Positions 6,510 to 13,796 of a stretch of 64,000 bases of DNA are shown here, one piece after another. The first letter of the stretch is position 1; each line of letters opens with the position of its first letter. The notes under the pieces are model-generated. The model saw nothing but the letters and a program-made list of their open reading frames with translations, was not told the DNA's origin and ran no database searches. A program made the position numbers and the translations under genes. Where the stretch lies: NCBI GenBank assembly GCA_947624445.1, contig CANQKF010000001.1, positions 62,001 to 126,000 of the forward strand, read 5' to 3'. Origin of the DNA: an uncultured Clostridia bacterium. GTDB lineage: Bacteria; Bacillota; Clostridia; Christensenellales; Borkfalkiaceae.

Positions 6510-7643
6510 ATGAGAAAACTTGCTCACATAGAGCGAATCGAATGGAAGCGCCCCATTGAGGGAGCCGACCGCATCGAGCTTGTCGGTGTTCTCGGGTGGC
6601 AATGTATCGCAAAGAAGAACGAGTTCGAACTCGGTGATCTTTGCGTGTATATCGAAATCGACAGCATCGTCGATAAGGAAAATCCCGACTTCGCCTTCCT
6701 CGAACCGAAGCACTACAAAATCAAGACCCAGAAGATGCGGGGCGTCCTCTCGCAAGGTATCGTATTCCCCATGTCCATCTTACATACCAACAAGAAATAT
6801 GCCATCGGCGACGACGTCACGACCGTACTGAAAATCAAAGAGGTCGAGGACGAAGTGCCACAGAGAAAGCCTGCGGACAACATGCAAACCCTGAAACAAA
6901 GCCACAAGAAGCTCGCAAAGAACAAGGTCTTCCAATGGTTCATGCGTTTCAAGTGGTTCAGGAACATCGCCTTCAAGCTCTTCATCCCGCGGCGCAAGCC
7001 CAAGAAGTTCCCCGACTGGATCGTCAAGACGGACGAAACCCGCATCCAGAATATGCCCCATGTTCTCGAAGAATATGCCGGGAAACAGATGGTCGTAACT
7101 GAAAAAATCGACGGCACGTCAACAACGTTCGGACTTCGGAAGGAGGGACGCCGCAAGTGCGACTTCGCGGTATGTTCCAGAAACGTCCGTCAAGAGGACA
7201 TGAAACAGAAGTGCTTCTATGAAGGCAACGTCTATCACGAGATGGCGGCAAAGTACAATGCTAAGGATGTCCTTGTAAAGCTCATGGAGCGGTACAATGC
7301 TCAGGTGGTTGTGCTACAAGGCGAAACCATTGGCGAAGGTATCCAAGGGAACAAGTACGCCCTCAAAGGACACGATTTCTACGCCTTCAACCTCATCATT
7401 GATGGCAAAAAAATCGACAGCGCCGTTGCGACGGACATCGTGAAGGAGTTCGGCATCAAGTGGGTCCCGATCATCGACGCAAAGTATCTCCTCCCCCCCT
7501 CTCTCGATGAAATGCTGGAGTACGCAGATGGGAAGTCGGTGCTTCACGATACTTTGAGGGAAGGTTTGGTCATCAGAGACCACGACAACACGACGAGCTT
7601 CAAGTGCATCAGCAACAAGTTCCTGTTGAAGCACGGGCTTTGA
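6510..7643 (+). CDS. RNA ligase, DRB0094/Rnl5-like
   Basis: A 377-residue ATP-dependent RNA ligase. Residues 1-110 (LAHIERI, GADRIELVGVLGWQCI, GDLCVYIEIDS) form the N-terminal OB-like domain of the Deinococcus DRB0094 family. The nucleotidyltransferase domain has motif I KIDGTS with Lys199 as the predicted AMP acceptor, DFYAFNL (motif III region), EGLVIRDHD (IV) and SFKCISNKFLLKH (V), so it looks active. Such enzymes seal RNA nicks through a 5'-adenylated intermediate. The context of tRNA genes and a Thg1-like polymerase suggests tRNA repair (inference). GGAGG upstream supports the start. Confidence 0.88.
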   Translation: MRKLAHIERIEWKRPIEGADRIELVGVLGWQCIAKKNEFELGDLCVYIEIDSIVDKENPDFAFLEPKHYKIKTQKMRGVLSQGIVFPMSILHTNKKYAIGDDVTTVLKIKEVEDEVPQRKPADNMQTLKQSHKKLAKNKVFQWFMRFKWFRNIAFKLFIPRRKPKKFPDWIVKTDETRIQNMPHVLEEYAGKQMVVTEKIDGTSTTFGLRKEGRRKCDFAVCSRNVRQEDMKQKCFYEGNVYHEMAAKYNAKDVLVKLMERYNAQVVVLQGETIGEGIQGNKYALKGHDFYAFNLIIDGKKIDSAVATDIVKEFGIKWVPIIDAKYLLPPSLDEMLEYADGKSVLHDTLREGLVIRDHDNTTSFKCISNKFLLKHGL

Positions 7644-7679
7644 TAAAAAAAATGCCACTCAAAAAACACCGACAAATAC

Positions 7680-7708
7680 TTGACAAGCGCTTTTTGAAGT
7701 GGTATGAT
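7680..7708 (+). promoter_or_regulatory. consensus sigma-A promoter
   Basis: TTGACA at 7,680-7,685 and TATGAT at 7,703-7,708, spaced 17 bases, lie downstream of the RNA ligase gene. The match is nearly perfect and should drive the small acidic protein and MazF-like genes apart from upstream transcription, including from a quiescent prophage. Confidence 0.8.
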
Positions 7709-7741
7709 ATAAAAACGAACAAATGTTTGACGGAGGAATAT

Positions 7742-7966
7742 GTGAACGCAAAAAGGAGAAGGAGAATACGAAAAATCGTTTCGCGATTGGAAGATTGCAA
7801 GGACGACTTAACAGACATCAGGTATGAGGAGGACGAGGCGCTGAGAAACACGCCGGAGAATCTTTCCGGGAGAGCGCTTTCTCAGCATTCCGAAGATGCG
7901 AGTTCAAGCATTGATGATGCCATTTCCGACATCGATGATGCAATTTCTTCACTCGAGGAGGTTTAA
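7742..7966 (+). CDS. small charged helical protein upstream of MazF (GTG start)
   Basis: 74 residues from GTG 7,742, with GGAGG at 7,732-7,736 five bases upstream. An ATG at 7,740 reads straight into a stop, so GTG is the best start. The N-terminus is basic (NAKRRRRIRKIVSRLEDCKDD) and the rest acidic and helical (SSSIDDAISDIDDAISSLEEV). Similar small coiled proteins are common in Firmicutes phages without known function. Its own promoter and its place directly before a MazF toxin make it a candidate non-MazE antitoxin, which is inference only. Confidence 0.65.
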   Translation: MNAKRRRRIRKIVSRLEDCKDDLTDIRYEEDEALRNTPENLSGRALSQHSEDASSSIDDAISDIDDAISSLEEV

Positions 7967-7980
7967 CGCCTTATACAGTT

Positions 7981-8325
7981 ATGCACCGCGGCGAGATATA
8001 TTTGGTAGATTTAGACGCAAATCAAGTTGGCTCCGAACAGGCCGGAATCCGCCCCGCTGTAATCGTTCAGAACGAAGTAGGAAATCAACACTCCCCCACC
8101 ACAATCATCTGTCCCCTTACATCCCAAGATAAGACACCGATTGTGACACACGTTAACTTAACGCCATCCGACGCTGACATCATTAAGGCGTCAACGGTTC
8201 TCTGCGAACAGATTCGCGTCATCGATAAATCGAGGATCAGGCGAAAGCTTGGCGAAGTAAGAAACAGACAGAAAATCGAGGATATAAACAAAAAAATTAT
8301 GCTATCCATCGGAATAGGAGGTTGA
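7981..8325 (+). CDS. MazF/PemK-family endoribonuclease toxin
   Basis: 114 residues matching MazF (EndoA): RGEIYLVDLD, GSEQAGIRPAVIVQN, SPTTIICPLTSQ, LCEQIRVIDKSRI. MazF enzymes cut single-stranded RNA at short motifs. The catalytic Arg (Arg24, in IRP) and Thr (Thr40 in SPTT) positions are kept, so it is probably active. The nearest ribosome site, GAGGAGG at 7,956, is unusually far (about 18 bases), which would keep translation low. No MazE-type antitoxin is adjacent; the upstream small protein may fill that role. Confidence 0.85.
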   Translation: MHRGEIYLVDLDANQVGSEQAGIRPAVIVQNEVGNQHSPTTIICPLTSQDKTPIVTHVNLTPSDADIIKASTVLCEQIRVIDKSRIRRKLGEVRNRQKIEDINKKIMLSIGIGG

Positions 8326-8326
8326 A

Positions 8327-8518
8327 GTGACCGATTACGAGCCACTGACAAAGACAGTCAGAAACCAAAACGGCGACGAGGATGTCGTCTGCCGATTTGC
8401 TGGCACCAATAAGTGCCAGCTCATACATACGCCGAGTGGGTGTACCGATTGCCCCGTGTTCAAAGCAATCCTGCGGATGCTCAATGAGTTCGAGACAATC
8501 TACATCGAAGAAAAATAA
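8327..8518 (+). CDS. small Cys-containing hypothetical protein
   Basis: 63 residues from GTG 8,327, chosen because AGGAGGT lies just upstream and the gene follows the MazF stop by one base. It has four cysteines (CRFAGTNKC and CTDC) that could make a small zinc site, then an acidic helix. Function unknown. Confidence 0.6.
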   Translation: MTDYEPLTKTVRNQNGDEDVVCRFAGTNKCQLIHTPSGCTDCPVFKAILRMLNEFETIYIEEK

Positions 8519-8533
8519 GAAGGAGAAGACGAG

Positions 8534-9541
8534 ATGGAACATCTTTTTGAACTTGATGGCGGTGATTTCCGCGTACCGAGACCGAGTATCTTCGAGACGG
8601 ACGCCGAGAGAGCATCTCGTCTTGAACTCGAAAACAAAACTCTCACAGAGCAGCTCGCTCTTGAGAGAACGCTGCGTTCCGACGCAGAAAGGACGGTTGA
8701 ACGCTTGAAAGAAAGAATCACGGAGCTTGAGAACAAGCCCGTAATGAGAAAGAGAAGGACAAAGGCAGAGATGGAGGCTGCGGAGCCGAAGGAGTATACG
8801 GATTTCAAATCCGACGGGAAAAGAAAGCCTCATGCCGCGGATCCGATAAGGTCATACGAAGATTTCGCGGCAATCCAAAACTACTTCCTTGAGCGAGGAA
8901 AGATTCGTGATTGGGCGATGTGGACGATTGGTGTGAGCCTTGGCCTCCGCATATCCGACCTGCTCTCTCTCAAAATCAGCTCGCTTCTCGAGCCGGACAA
9001 GAAGACCTTCCGCAAGCGTTTGACCATTGTCGAACAAAAGACCAGCAAGATAAATAGCTGCCTTATCACAGAGGCGGTTGTGTATGCCGCAACAAAGCTC
9101 TTCAATTCAATGCGTTGGCGCTTCAATCTGAGCGACTACCTCTTTAAGAGCGCAAAGACGCAGGGAAAGATGTTTGAAGAATACGGATGGAAGATACTGT
9201 CCGATGCGGGGAAAGCGCTTGAACTCCCCATTACAATAGGTTCTCACACGATGCGGAAGAGCTTCGCGAACATTGCTGCTTGCGTGGACAAGTCCTGCAT
9301 CGATATGAACTCTATCACGAAAATTCAAGGGCTTTTGAACCACAGCGACCAGCGTGTCACGATGAAGTATCTTGGGACCTACCAGCAGATGTTTGACCGA
9401 GCGAGGATCGCGGTCAGCGATTTCGTCCTCGGGAAAACGGATGTACACGAGATTGTCGCCGGTACGAACGCGACAATGGATGATGTGATGGCAAAGATCG
9501 ACCAGATCGAGAAGATAATGACAGCCAAAGACGGAGGATAA
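8534..9541 (+). CDS. tyrosine recombinase with N-terminal coiled coil
   Basis: 335 residues. Residues 20-75 form a long coiled coil (ERASRLELENKTLTEQLALERTL), followed by a basic linker and a catalytic domain with SLGLRISDLLSL (Arg139), IVEQKTSK (Lys), SHTMRKSF (His238, Arg241), LLNHSD (His270) and MKYLG (Tyr279). The full active-site set is present, so it should cut and rejoin DNA. It is not next to the attachment site, so a task such as resolution of concatemers, inversion or control is more likely than integration. A GAAGGAGAAGACGAG site supports the ATG. Confidence 0.82.
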   Translation: MEHLFELDGGDFRVPRPSIFETDAERASRLELENKTLTEQLALERTLRSDAERTVERLKERITELENKPVMRKRRTKAEMEAAEPKEYTDFKSDGKRKPHAADPIRSYEDFAAIQNYFLERGKIRDWAMWTIGVSLGLRISDLLSLKISSLLEPDKKTFRKRLTIVEQKTSKINSCLITEAVVYAATKLFNSMRWRFNLSDYLFKSAKTQGKMFEEYGWKILSDAGKALELPITIGSHTMRKSFANIAACVDKSCIDMNSITKIQGLLNHSDQRVTMKYLGTYQQMFDRARIAVSDFVLGKTDVHEIVAGTNATMDDVMAKIDQIEKIMTAKDGG

Positions 9542-9545
9542 CGAA

Positions 9546-9932
9546 ATGAAACTTGTCAGCACAAAGACAAACAAAAACGGAATAGCATTGAGAACGGACG
9601 ATTTGATTTTCGATATCAGCCTTCTTAAGTTGTTGGACCAAGACTCGGACGAGAACGCAGCTTTTATAACGCTCAGCTATGACGCTCTCGAGATGGGAAA
9701 CCCGCTTGGGCTTCCGAGCGCCCCTTCCAAGGCGACGCTCTGCGTCAGAGCGACAAAATACACACAACTTCGGGCGACCTTATACACAGAGGGCTATCCC
9801 GAGGGAGACGACAGGCTATTCGAATACTACAATGAGTTCGGAGGGATCGAGTTCAATGTACGGCTGTCATGCCGCGAGGAACTCAAGCTGATGAAATTCA
9901 TCGCGCTTGAACTTATCAAAAGGGCGGCATAA
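9546..9932 (+). CDS. hypothetical protein
   Basis: 128 residues following the recombinase by four bases, with GGAGGATAACGAA as ribosome site. It is beta-rich in the first half and ends in a helix (CREELKLMKFIALELIKRAA). It may be co-expressed with the recombinase. No family recognised. Confidence 0.6.
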   Translation: MKLVSTKTNKNGIALRTDDLIFDISLLKLLDQDSDENAAFITLSYDALEMGNPLGLPSAPSKATLCVRATKYTQLRATLYTEGYPEGDDRLFEYYNEFGGIEFNVRLSCREELKLMKFIALELIKRAA

Positions 9933-9981
9933 AGAAAATGCCTCGGGGTTGTGCTTTATACATAAAATCTTCATATACGAC

Positions 9982-10010
9982 TTGACATATGTCTAAAAAT
10001 GTTGTATGAT
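9982..10010 (+). promoter_or_regulatory. consensus sigma-A promoter overlapping an operator-like palindrome
   Basis: TTGACA 9,982-9,987, 17 bases, TATGAT 10,005-10,010. The perfect palindrome GACATATGTC (9,984-9,993) overlaps the -35 box, and CATATGTCTAAAAATG (9,986-10,001) is the reverse complement of a near copy of the CATATTTAGACATAT motif found at 12,527, 12,605 and 16,267. A repressor bound here would block the promoter of the degenerate recombinase gene. Confidence 0.75.
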
Positions 10011-10033
10011 AGAAGAGAAAGAGGTATAAAAGC

Positions 10034-10945
10034 ATGATAGAATACGAGACATTTTTGGCAAAATACTACCCCGATGCCAACGAGGCGAGGAAAGATGACG
10101 TCAAGAGATTCATAGATAACTTTCTTGCAATTATCGGCAAAACTCCGTTCGAAGAAGCTCTTACGAACCGCTCCTTACTATGCAAATCCTTTTTCATCCA
10201 AGGAGCCTGCGGCGTTTCCCGCTCCCACTACCAGAAAATTAAAGGCTATCTCGTTTGCTTGTTTGATATGTACGGTGTCAATGGAGCAGTCCCCTCTCGC
10301 GAAGAGGTTGTGGACTCCCAAGAAAACATCAGTATGTTTCGCAGCTTAGACGAGATGCTTGGGTTTATCGATAAGGTTGGCCAAGCGGTTCTCGGCGACC
10401 GATACAACCCCACAACGGACTTGGTTATCATGAAATCGATATGTGTTCTTGGGTGGCATGGCTTCTCATTGAGCGAAATCGTGGATATGAAAAGATCAGA
10501 CCTCCACATGGTTAACCTTGATAGGTTCATCTTAACGCGAAAGAATATGACATATGAGATAACGGGAGCTTCATTCGCCGCGCTATTTTACTTATGCGAC
10601 CTCAACTCGTATAAGTCTTTGCCGAACGGTAAATTGATGGTACTCGATGACTCTGAATATCTTTTTAGGAGCGCCCCGCCAATTCGCGTTCCAAAGCTCT
10701 CAGAGAACGCCATCGTACACACCATTATGCGGTTCAACGACAACATTCCTCCCTATTATCAGAGAACGATTCTTTTTAGAAATTTGCGAAAGAACGCGCT
10801 CTTCCTTGAAATATACAACGACAAATCCGACAAAGCGATATTGCCAAAAATCGCATCCATCATGGGTTGCGATCAGGTCTCGGCGATAAACTACAAACAG
10901 CAGTACCTGCGTTTTGTAGAAGCTCTTGAGGCGGGCGATATATAA
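10034..10945 (+). CDS. degenerate tyrosine-recombinase-like protein
   Basis: 303 residues. The N-terminal half resembles a SAM-like core-binding domain (YETFLAKYYPDANEARKDDVKRF), and the C-terminal half recalls the catalytic fold: SICVLGWHGFSLSEIVDMKRSDL sits where YYTGLRLSEILNL would be, with the Arg lost, and FRNLRKNALFLEIYN stands for the HxxR motif without the His. It is therefore probably inactive and may act as a DNA-binding or accessory protein. It has its own strong promoter overlapping an operator. The assignment is moderate. Confidence 0.55.
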   Translation: MIEYETFLAKYYPDANEARKDDVKRFIDNFLAIIGKTPFEEALTNRSLLCKSFFIQGACGVSRSHYQKIKGYLVCLFDMYGVNGAVPSREEVVDSQENISMFRSLDEMLGFIDKVGQAVLGDRYNPTTDLVIMKSICVLGWHGFSLSEIVDMKRSDLHMVNLDRFILTRKNMTYEITGASFAALFYLCDLNSYKSLPNGKLMVLDDSEYLFRSAPPIRVPKLSENAIVHTIMRFNDNIPPYYQRTILFRNLRKNALFLEIYNDKSDKAILPKIASIMGCDQVSAINYKQQYLRFVEALEAGDI

Positions 10946-10953
10946 GGAGATAT

Positions 10954-11208
10954 ATGCTAAACTTGCAAGATGTGGGAGTTGATACGGAAATCAGCCTCCC
11001 GGAGAACTCCATCGTTGAACTCGTTATGAAAGACGGGCAGCGCATGGAGTTCAGAACTCCCCTCTTTCCAGAGGACGTCATGGCTCTTTGGAACTCGTGG
11101 CGCCCGACAATCAAACTCGTTGCGAGCGGGTTGGCGTCCTATGTCGTCATCCGCAAGCGTCGCGTAAGCTTTTTGAAAGTCTCGCTCGTCGAGGCCTTCG
11201 CGGCATAA
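10954..11208 (+). CDS. hypothetical protein
   Basis: 84 residues, eight bases after the previous gene, with AAGGAGATAT before ATG. Mostly beta strands (EISLPENSIVELVMKDGQRMEF) and then a helical end rich in Val and Arg (ASYVVIRKRRVSFLKVSL). Probably in the same transcription unit as the recombinase-like gene. No family recognised. Confidence 0.6.
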   Translation: MLNLQDVGVDTEISLPENSIVELVMKDGQRMEFRTPLFPEDVMALWNSWRPTIKLVASGLASYVVIRKRRVSFLKVSLVEAFAA

Positions 11209-11244
11209 CCCTTTGCTTCGGCAAAGAAGAACTAAATATAAACA

Positions 11245-11278
11245 GTCTTCTTTGCTGAACGAATGCGGCAAAGAAGAC
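11245..11278 (+). promoter_or_regulatory. 11-bp hairpin immediately before a ribosome site
   Basis: GTCTTCTTTGC 11,245-11,255 pairs perfectly with GCAAAGAAGAC 11,268-11,278. A smaller hairpin, CTTTGC-TTCG-GCAAAG, lies at 11,213-11,228 and could compete because GCAAAGAAGA occurs in both. The AGGAGG ribosome site at 11,281 begins two bases after the stem. No T tract follows, so translational control or RNA stability is likelier than termination. Confidence 0.5.
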
Positions 11279-11292
11279 AGAGGAGGTTTTCT

Positions 11293-12471
11293 GTGTCTGA
11301 ATTTTCCGCATTTCTCGCTGGGCTTATCTTAGGCGACACGTCTGGCGGAAAGTCGCCCAAAAGGAAGCACGTAGCAACAAAAACAAATATAGCTCTGCAA
11401 GACGTTGCTTTTTGTCAATGCTTGCGAGCCGCAATAGACGGGCTGGATAGATACGTTAACTCCAAGCATCCCTCGCCTGAGGAGTTTATTCGCTATCTTC
11501 TCCCGGACACGTCAGGATTTGTAAAGCCATACGCTGAGGACGAGGAGAGAGCGATTGCAAGCAACGAAGCGAAGGTGCGCCAATATGTTTTGTGGGCAGA
11601 GACTTCGCTTGTTGGCGACAAAAAATGGGAAGAACTTGATGCCATACACATGATATGGCAAAATGAGGCCCATACGCCAGATCCAAACAATCTCGATTTG
11701 CTATTGGGAGACTACAATCACTCTGAGCCTGTAAAGAAAGGTGGGCGTATATACGAGTATAAAGATCCAAATCAGCTTTTGCTCGGGCTTGCGAGTGGAT
11801 TTTTCGAATCCATACCTGCAAAATTGATCCTCAAGCAATGTCTATCGGTCGCGCAAGGAACCGTCATCTCCGCTGGGTATGCGTATGACAGAACGCGGTT
11901 TGAGGCAAGTGCTGACGCACAAAAGAGGAAGAAAGAGCGTGCAATCGCATACAAACGCCTTTTGGAAAAACATCCAAGGCTATACCTTCCCATTTCGCCA
12001 TGGAGTCCTCTAACTGCAAAGGTTCGAGAAATATATGAGTACGACAACGGTGAGCGAGCTTCTTTGTCCGCAGAAAATAGAAAACGGCGCAAGGACGAAG
12101 CGCGGCTTGTTGCGTTGTCCCTCACAAAAGACGAAACAGAAGAGTTCAACATCTTCCCCTTTATCAAAAGAAAGTGGAATCTCGTCGCCGACTGGATTAT
12201 TGCAATCTATCTCTTGGCGACAGTTGCTCTGTTCATCACGGCTCTTGCAACAAAATCGTTACCAGTCGGGATAGCAGCCATCGTCTTAGTGACGGTAATG
12301 CTGGTCGCGCTGATAGCGTTCGTCGCAACGGGAGGATTTACGTCTCGGCGAGGCTATATCGCGCCAGCTGTACTCGACTACGTTACCCTGCTGCAAGACC
12401 ATTACTACGATAAAAAAGACGACATCGGCGCACGAAGGTACGAAGAACTTCTAAATCGCATAAACAAATAA
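11293..12471 (+). CDS. membrane protein of unknown function
   Basis: 392 residues from GTG 11,293; AGGAGG is six bases upstream, whereas the upstream ATG would place the ribosome site inside the gene. Residues 1-300 are soluble, charged and helical. Two hydrophobic segments (WIIAIYLLATVALFITAL and IAAIVLVTVMLVALIAFV) lie close together, leaving a short C-terminal tail. The topology suggests a large cytoplasmic domain held at the membrane by a hairpin, a layout seen in some superinfection-exclusion proteins, but there is no direct evidence for such a role. Confidence 0.65.
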   Translation: MSEFSAFLAGLILGDTSGGKSPKRKHVATKTNIALQDVAFCQCLRAAIDGLDRYVNSKHPSPEEFIRYLLPDTSGFVKPYAEDEERAIASNEAKVRQYVLWAETSLVGDKKWEELDAIHMIWQNEAHTPDPNNLDLLLGDYNHSEPVKKGGRIYEYKDPNQLLLGLASGFFESIPAKLILKQCLSVAQGTVISAGYAYDRTRFEASADAQKRKKERAIAYKRLLEKHPRLYLPISPWSPLTAKVREIYEYDNGERASLSAENRKRRKDEARLVALSLTKDETEEFNIFPFIKRKWNLVADWIIAIYLLATVALFITALATKSLPVGIAAIVLVTVMLVALIAFVATGGFTSRRGYIAPAVLDYVTLLQDHYYDKKDDIGARRYEELLNRINK

Positions 12472-12476
12472 GCAAA

Positions 12477-12511
12477 GCGGGCGTTGTCTGCTTGACACGC
12501 CCGCCTTATTT
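12477..12511 (+). terminator. probable intrinsic terminator overlapping a promoter
   Basis: GCGGGCGT 12,477-12,484 pairs with ACGCCCGC 12,497-12,504 and is followed by CTTATTT. It lies six bases after the stop of the membrane-protein gene. Its loop and right arm contain the TTGACA of the next promoter. Confidence 0.6.
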
Positions 12512-12521
12512 GTGATATACT
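12492..12521 (+). promoter_or_regulatory. sigma-A promoter for the 12,639 transcription unit
   Basis: TTGACA 12,492-12,497, 18 bases, TATACT 12,516-12,521. The expected start of transcription falls inside the operator-like palindrome at 12,522-12,540, so this promoter looks repressible. Confidence 0.7.
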
Positions 12522-12543
12522 TATGTCATATTTAGACATATAG
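12522..12543. promoter_or_regulatory. operator-like palindrome, motif copy 2
   Basis: TATGTC-N7-GACATA is a perfect inverted repeat spanning 12,522-12,540; its right part is CATATTTAGACATATAG. It covers the predicted transcription start of the 12,492 promoter. The same core recurs at 9,986 (inverted), 12,605 and 16,267. Confidence 0.6.
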
Positions 12544-12585
12544 GGCAGAGCTGCCCTATGTCTTCTCCGCTGCGATGGCGGAGAA
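12541..12585 (+). other. two tandem leader hairpins
   Basis: TAGGGCAG 12,541-12,548 pairs with CTGCCCTA 12,551-12,558, and TTCTCCGC 12,563-12,570 pairs with GCGGAGAA 12,578-12,585. The second is followed by an A run, not a T run, so it is not a plus-strand terminator. Both sit between two copies of the operator-like motif in the leader of the 12,639 gene. Confidence 0.5.
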
Positions 12586-12604
12586 AAAAATAACCGTTAC
12601 AAAT

Positions 12605-12621
12605 CATATTTGGACATATTG
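12605..12621. promoter_or_regulatory. operator-like motif, copy 3
   Basis: CATATTTGGACATATTG, preceded by TACAAAT, as is the copy at 16,267. It lies 34 bases before the ATG of the 12,639 gene. Only one base of the core differs from the copies at 12,527 and 16,267. Confidence 0.5.
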
Positions 12622-12638
12622 ACGGGAGATACATAACA

Positions 12639-12935
12639 ATGAAAGAACTCAGCAAGGACGAACGCGCAGCCAGAGGTCTTGCCGCCGGAATAATCCTCCA
12701 AGCGGTGCTTGACTATGACGCAGCCCAAAAAGGTAGCACCTTTGGGCGGGACAACGAGATTGTATCCAAGGAAGAACTCGAGGAGTTTTTCAGCTCCCCT
12801 TGGTTCTTCGAGCTTTGCTCCATCATCGGGGTCAATGGCAAAGTTCTGGTGAAGAAACTGTACAAGAAAAAGTACAAGATGATTCCGCGATCTATCTTCG
12901 CCTTTATTGCCGAACAAAGGAGCGCGTTCTACTGA
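12639..12935 (+). CDS. hypothetical protein
   Basis: A 98-residue basic-ended protein with a GGGAG ribosome site 12 bases upstream. It starts with a helix (SKDERAARGLAAGIILQAVLDYDAAQ) and has an aromatic-rich centre (FFSSPWFFELCSIIGVNGKVLVKKLYKKKY). It recalls small phage proteins encoded near replication genes, but I cannot name it. It heads a transcription unit controlled by the operator-like copies. Confidence 0.65.
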   Translation: MKELSKDERAARGLAAGIILQAVLDYDAAQKGSTFGRDNEIVSKEELEEFFSSPWFFELCSIIGVNGKVLVKKLYKKKYKMIPRSIFAFIAEQRSAFY

Positions 12936-12936
12936 T

Positions 12937-13245
12937 ATGAAGGTTACCGTTGAAGTAAGTGACGAAGTTCTGAGGACCCTCCATGACTACATCATGGACG
13001 ATATCCTCGCTGCCCTCGACCTCGAGCGAGCCGATGCCATCATGAGAATGATAAAGCCAAACGACGAGTTCGGGAGAGGTGTATATTGGGCGGTCAAGCA
13101 GATGAAGAAGGTCTTCTGTGAGCTGATGCAAGAAGACAACAACAGAAAAGATGAAACGCCCTTTGAGAAGTTCTCGCGAGAATTTAGCAAGGGAGTTCAA
13201 GATGGCTGCATGATGTGGGGCATCGAGAACAAAAAGATTAAATAG
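12937..13245 (+). CDS. hypothetical helical protein
   Basis: 102 residues from ATG 12,937, one base after the previous stop; AAAGGAG lies within the upstream gene. It is helical and acidic in the first half (VSDEVLRTLHDYIMDDILAALDLERADAIM). No known motif. Probably translated together with the preceding gene. Confidence 0.6.
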   Translation: MKVTVEVSDEVLRTLHDYIMDDILAALDLERADAIMRMIKPNDEFGRGVYWAVKQMKKVFCELMQEDNNRKDETPFEKFSREFSKGVQDGCMMWGIENKKIK

Positions 13246-13275
13246 CTTATACCACCAAATGGGAGACAATTTCTA

Positions 13276-13731
13276 ATGATTACATTCAAAGAAGGTGATC
13301 TTTTGGGGAGTACCTGTGCTGTGATTTGTCATCAAGTCAACTGCAAAGGTGTAATGGGTAGCGGCATCGCAAAACAGATTAAAGAAAAGTATCCAAGCGT
13401 ATATGATGACTACAAACAATGCCTCAGGGAATTTGGAAGCATCTCTATGTTTGGTCGCACCCTATTTACTCCAATAGACGATAGTTGGAAGCACTATGTT
13501 GCGAGTATGTTTTCGCAGTATGAATACGGCAGGGACGGCAAAGTTTATACAGACTATACCGCGCTCAGGCTCTGCTTGAAACAAATTCGCCGGAAATTTA
13601 TGGGGCAATCCATTGCAATCCCCTATAACCTCGGCTGTGGCCGAGGGGGTGGCAACTGGAACACCGTTTTGCAAATCATCAAAGAAATACTTGGCGACTG
13701 TGATGTCACCATATATAAACTTGGCAAATGA
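13276..13731 (+). CDS. macrodomain (ADP-ribose-binding) protein
   Basis: 151 residues covering one macrodomain. CHQVNCKGVMGSGIAKQIKEKY (18-39) is the ADP-ribose loop, and IPYNLGCGRGGGNW is the phosphate-binding loop, close to yeast Poa1p, TARG1 and DarG-type domains. Such proteins bind or hydrolyse ADP-ribose derivatives: ADP-ribose-1''-phosphate (a product of tRNA splicing), ADP-ribosylated protein, or ADP-ribosylated DNA. No DarT-like partner is adjacent, which argues against a complete DarTG pair. Reversal of host ADP-ribosylation or clean-up after RNA repair are both plausible. Confidence 0.85.
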   Translation: MITFKEGDLLGSTCAVICHQVNCKGVMGSGIAKQIKEKYPSVYDDYKQCLREFGSISMFGRTLFTPIDDSWKHYVASMFSQYEYGRDGKVYTDYTALRLCLKQIRRKFMGQSIAIPYNLGCGRGGGNWNTVLQIIKEILGDCDVTIYKLGK

Positions 13732-13796
13732 CGTACCATCAAAGATACCTTTGATTGAGTTTAAGAGGACGAACACAGAAAAGAGAAAGTCATACA

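Noticed and set aside
13276..13731. Complete DarTG toxin-antitoxin system
   Set aside because: Only the macrodomain is present; neighbouring genes do not resemble a DarT ADP-ribosyltransferase, and the protein lacks the long C-terminal part of DarG.
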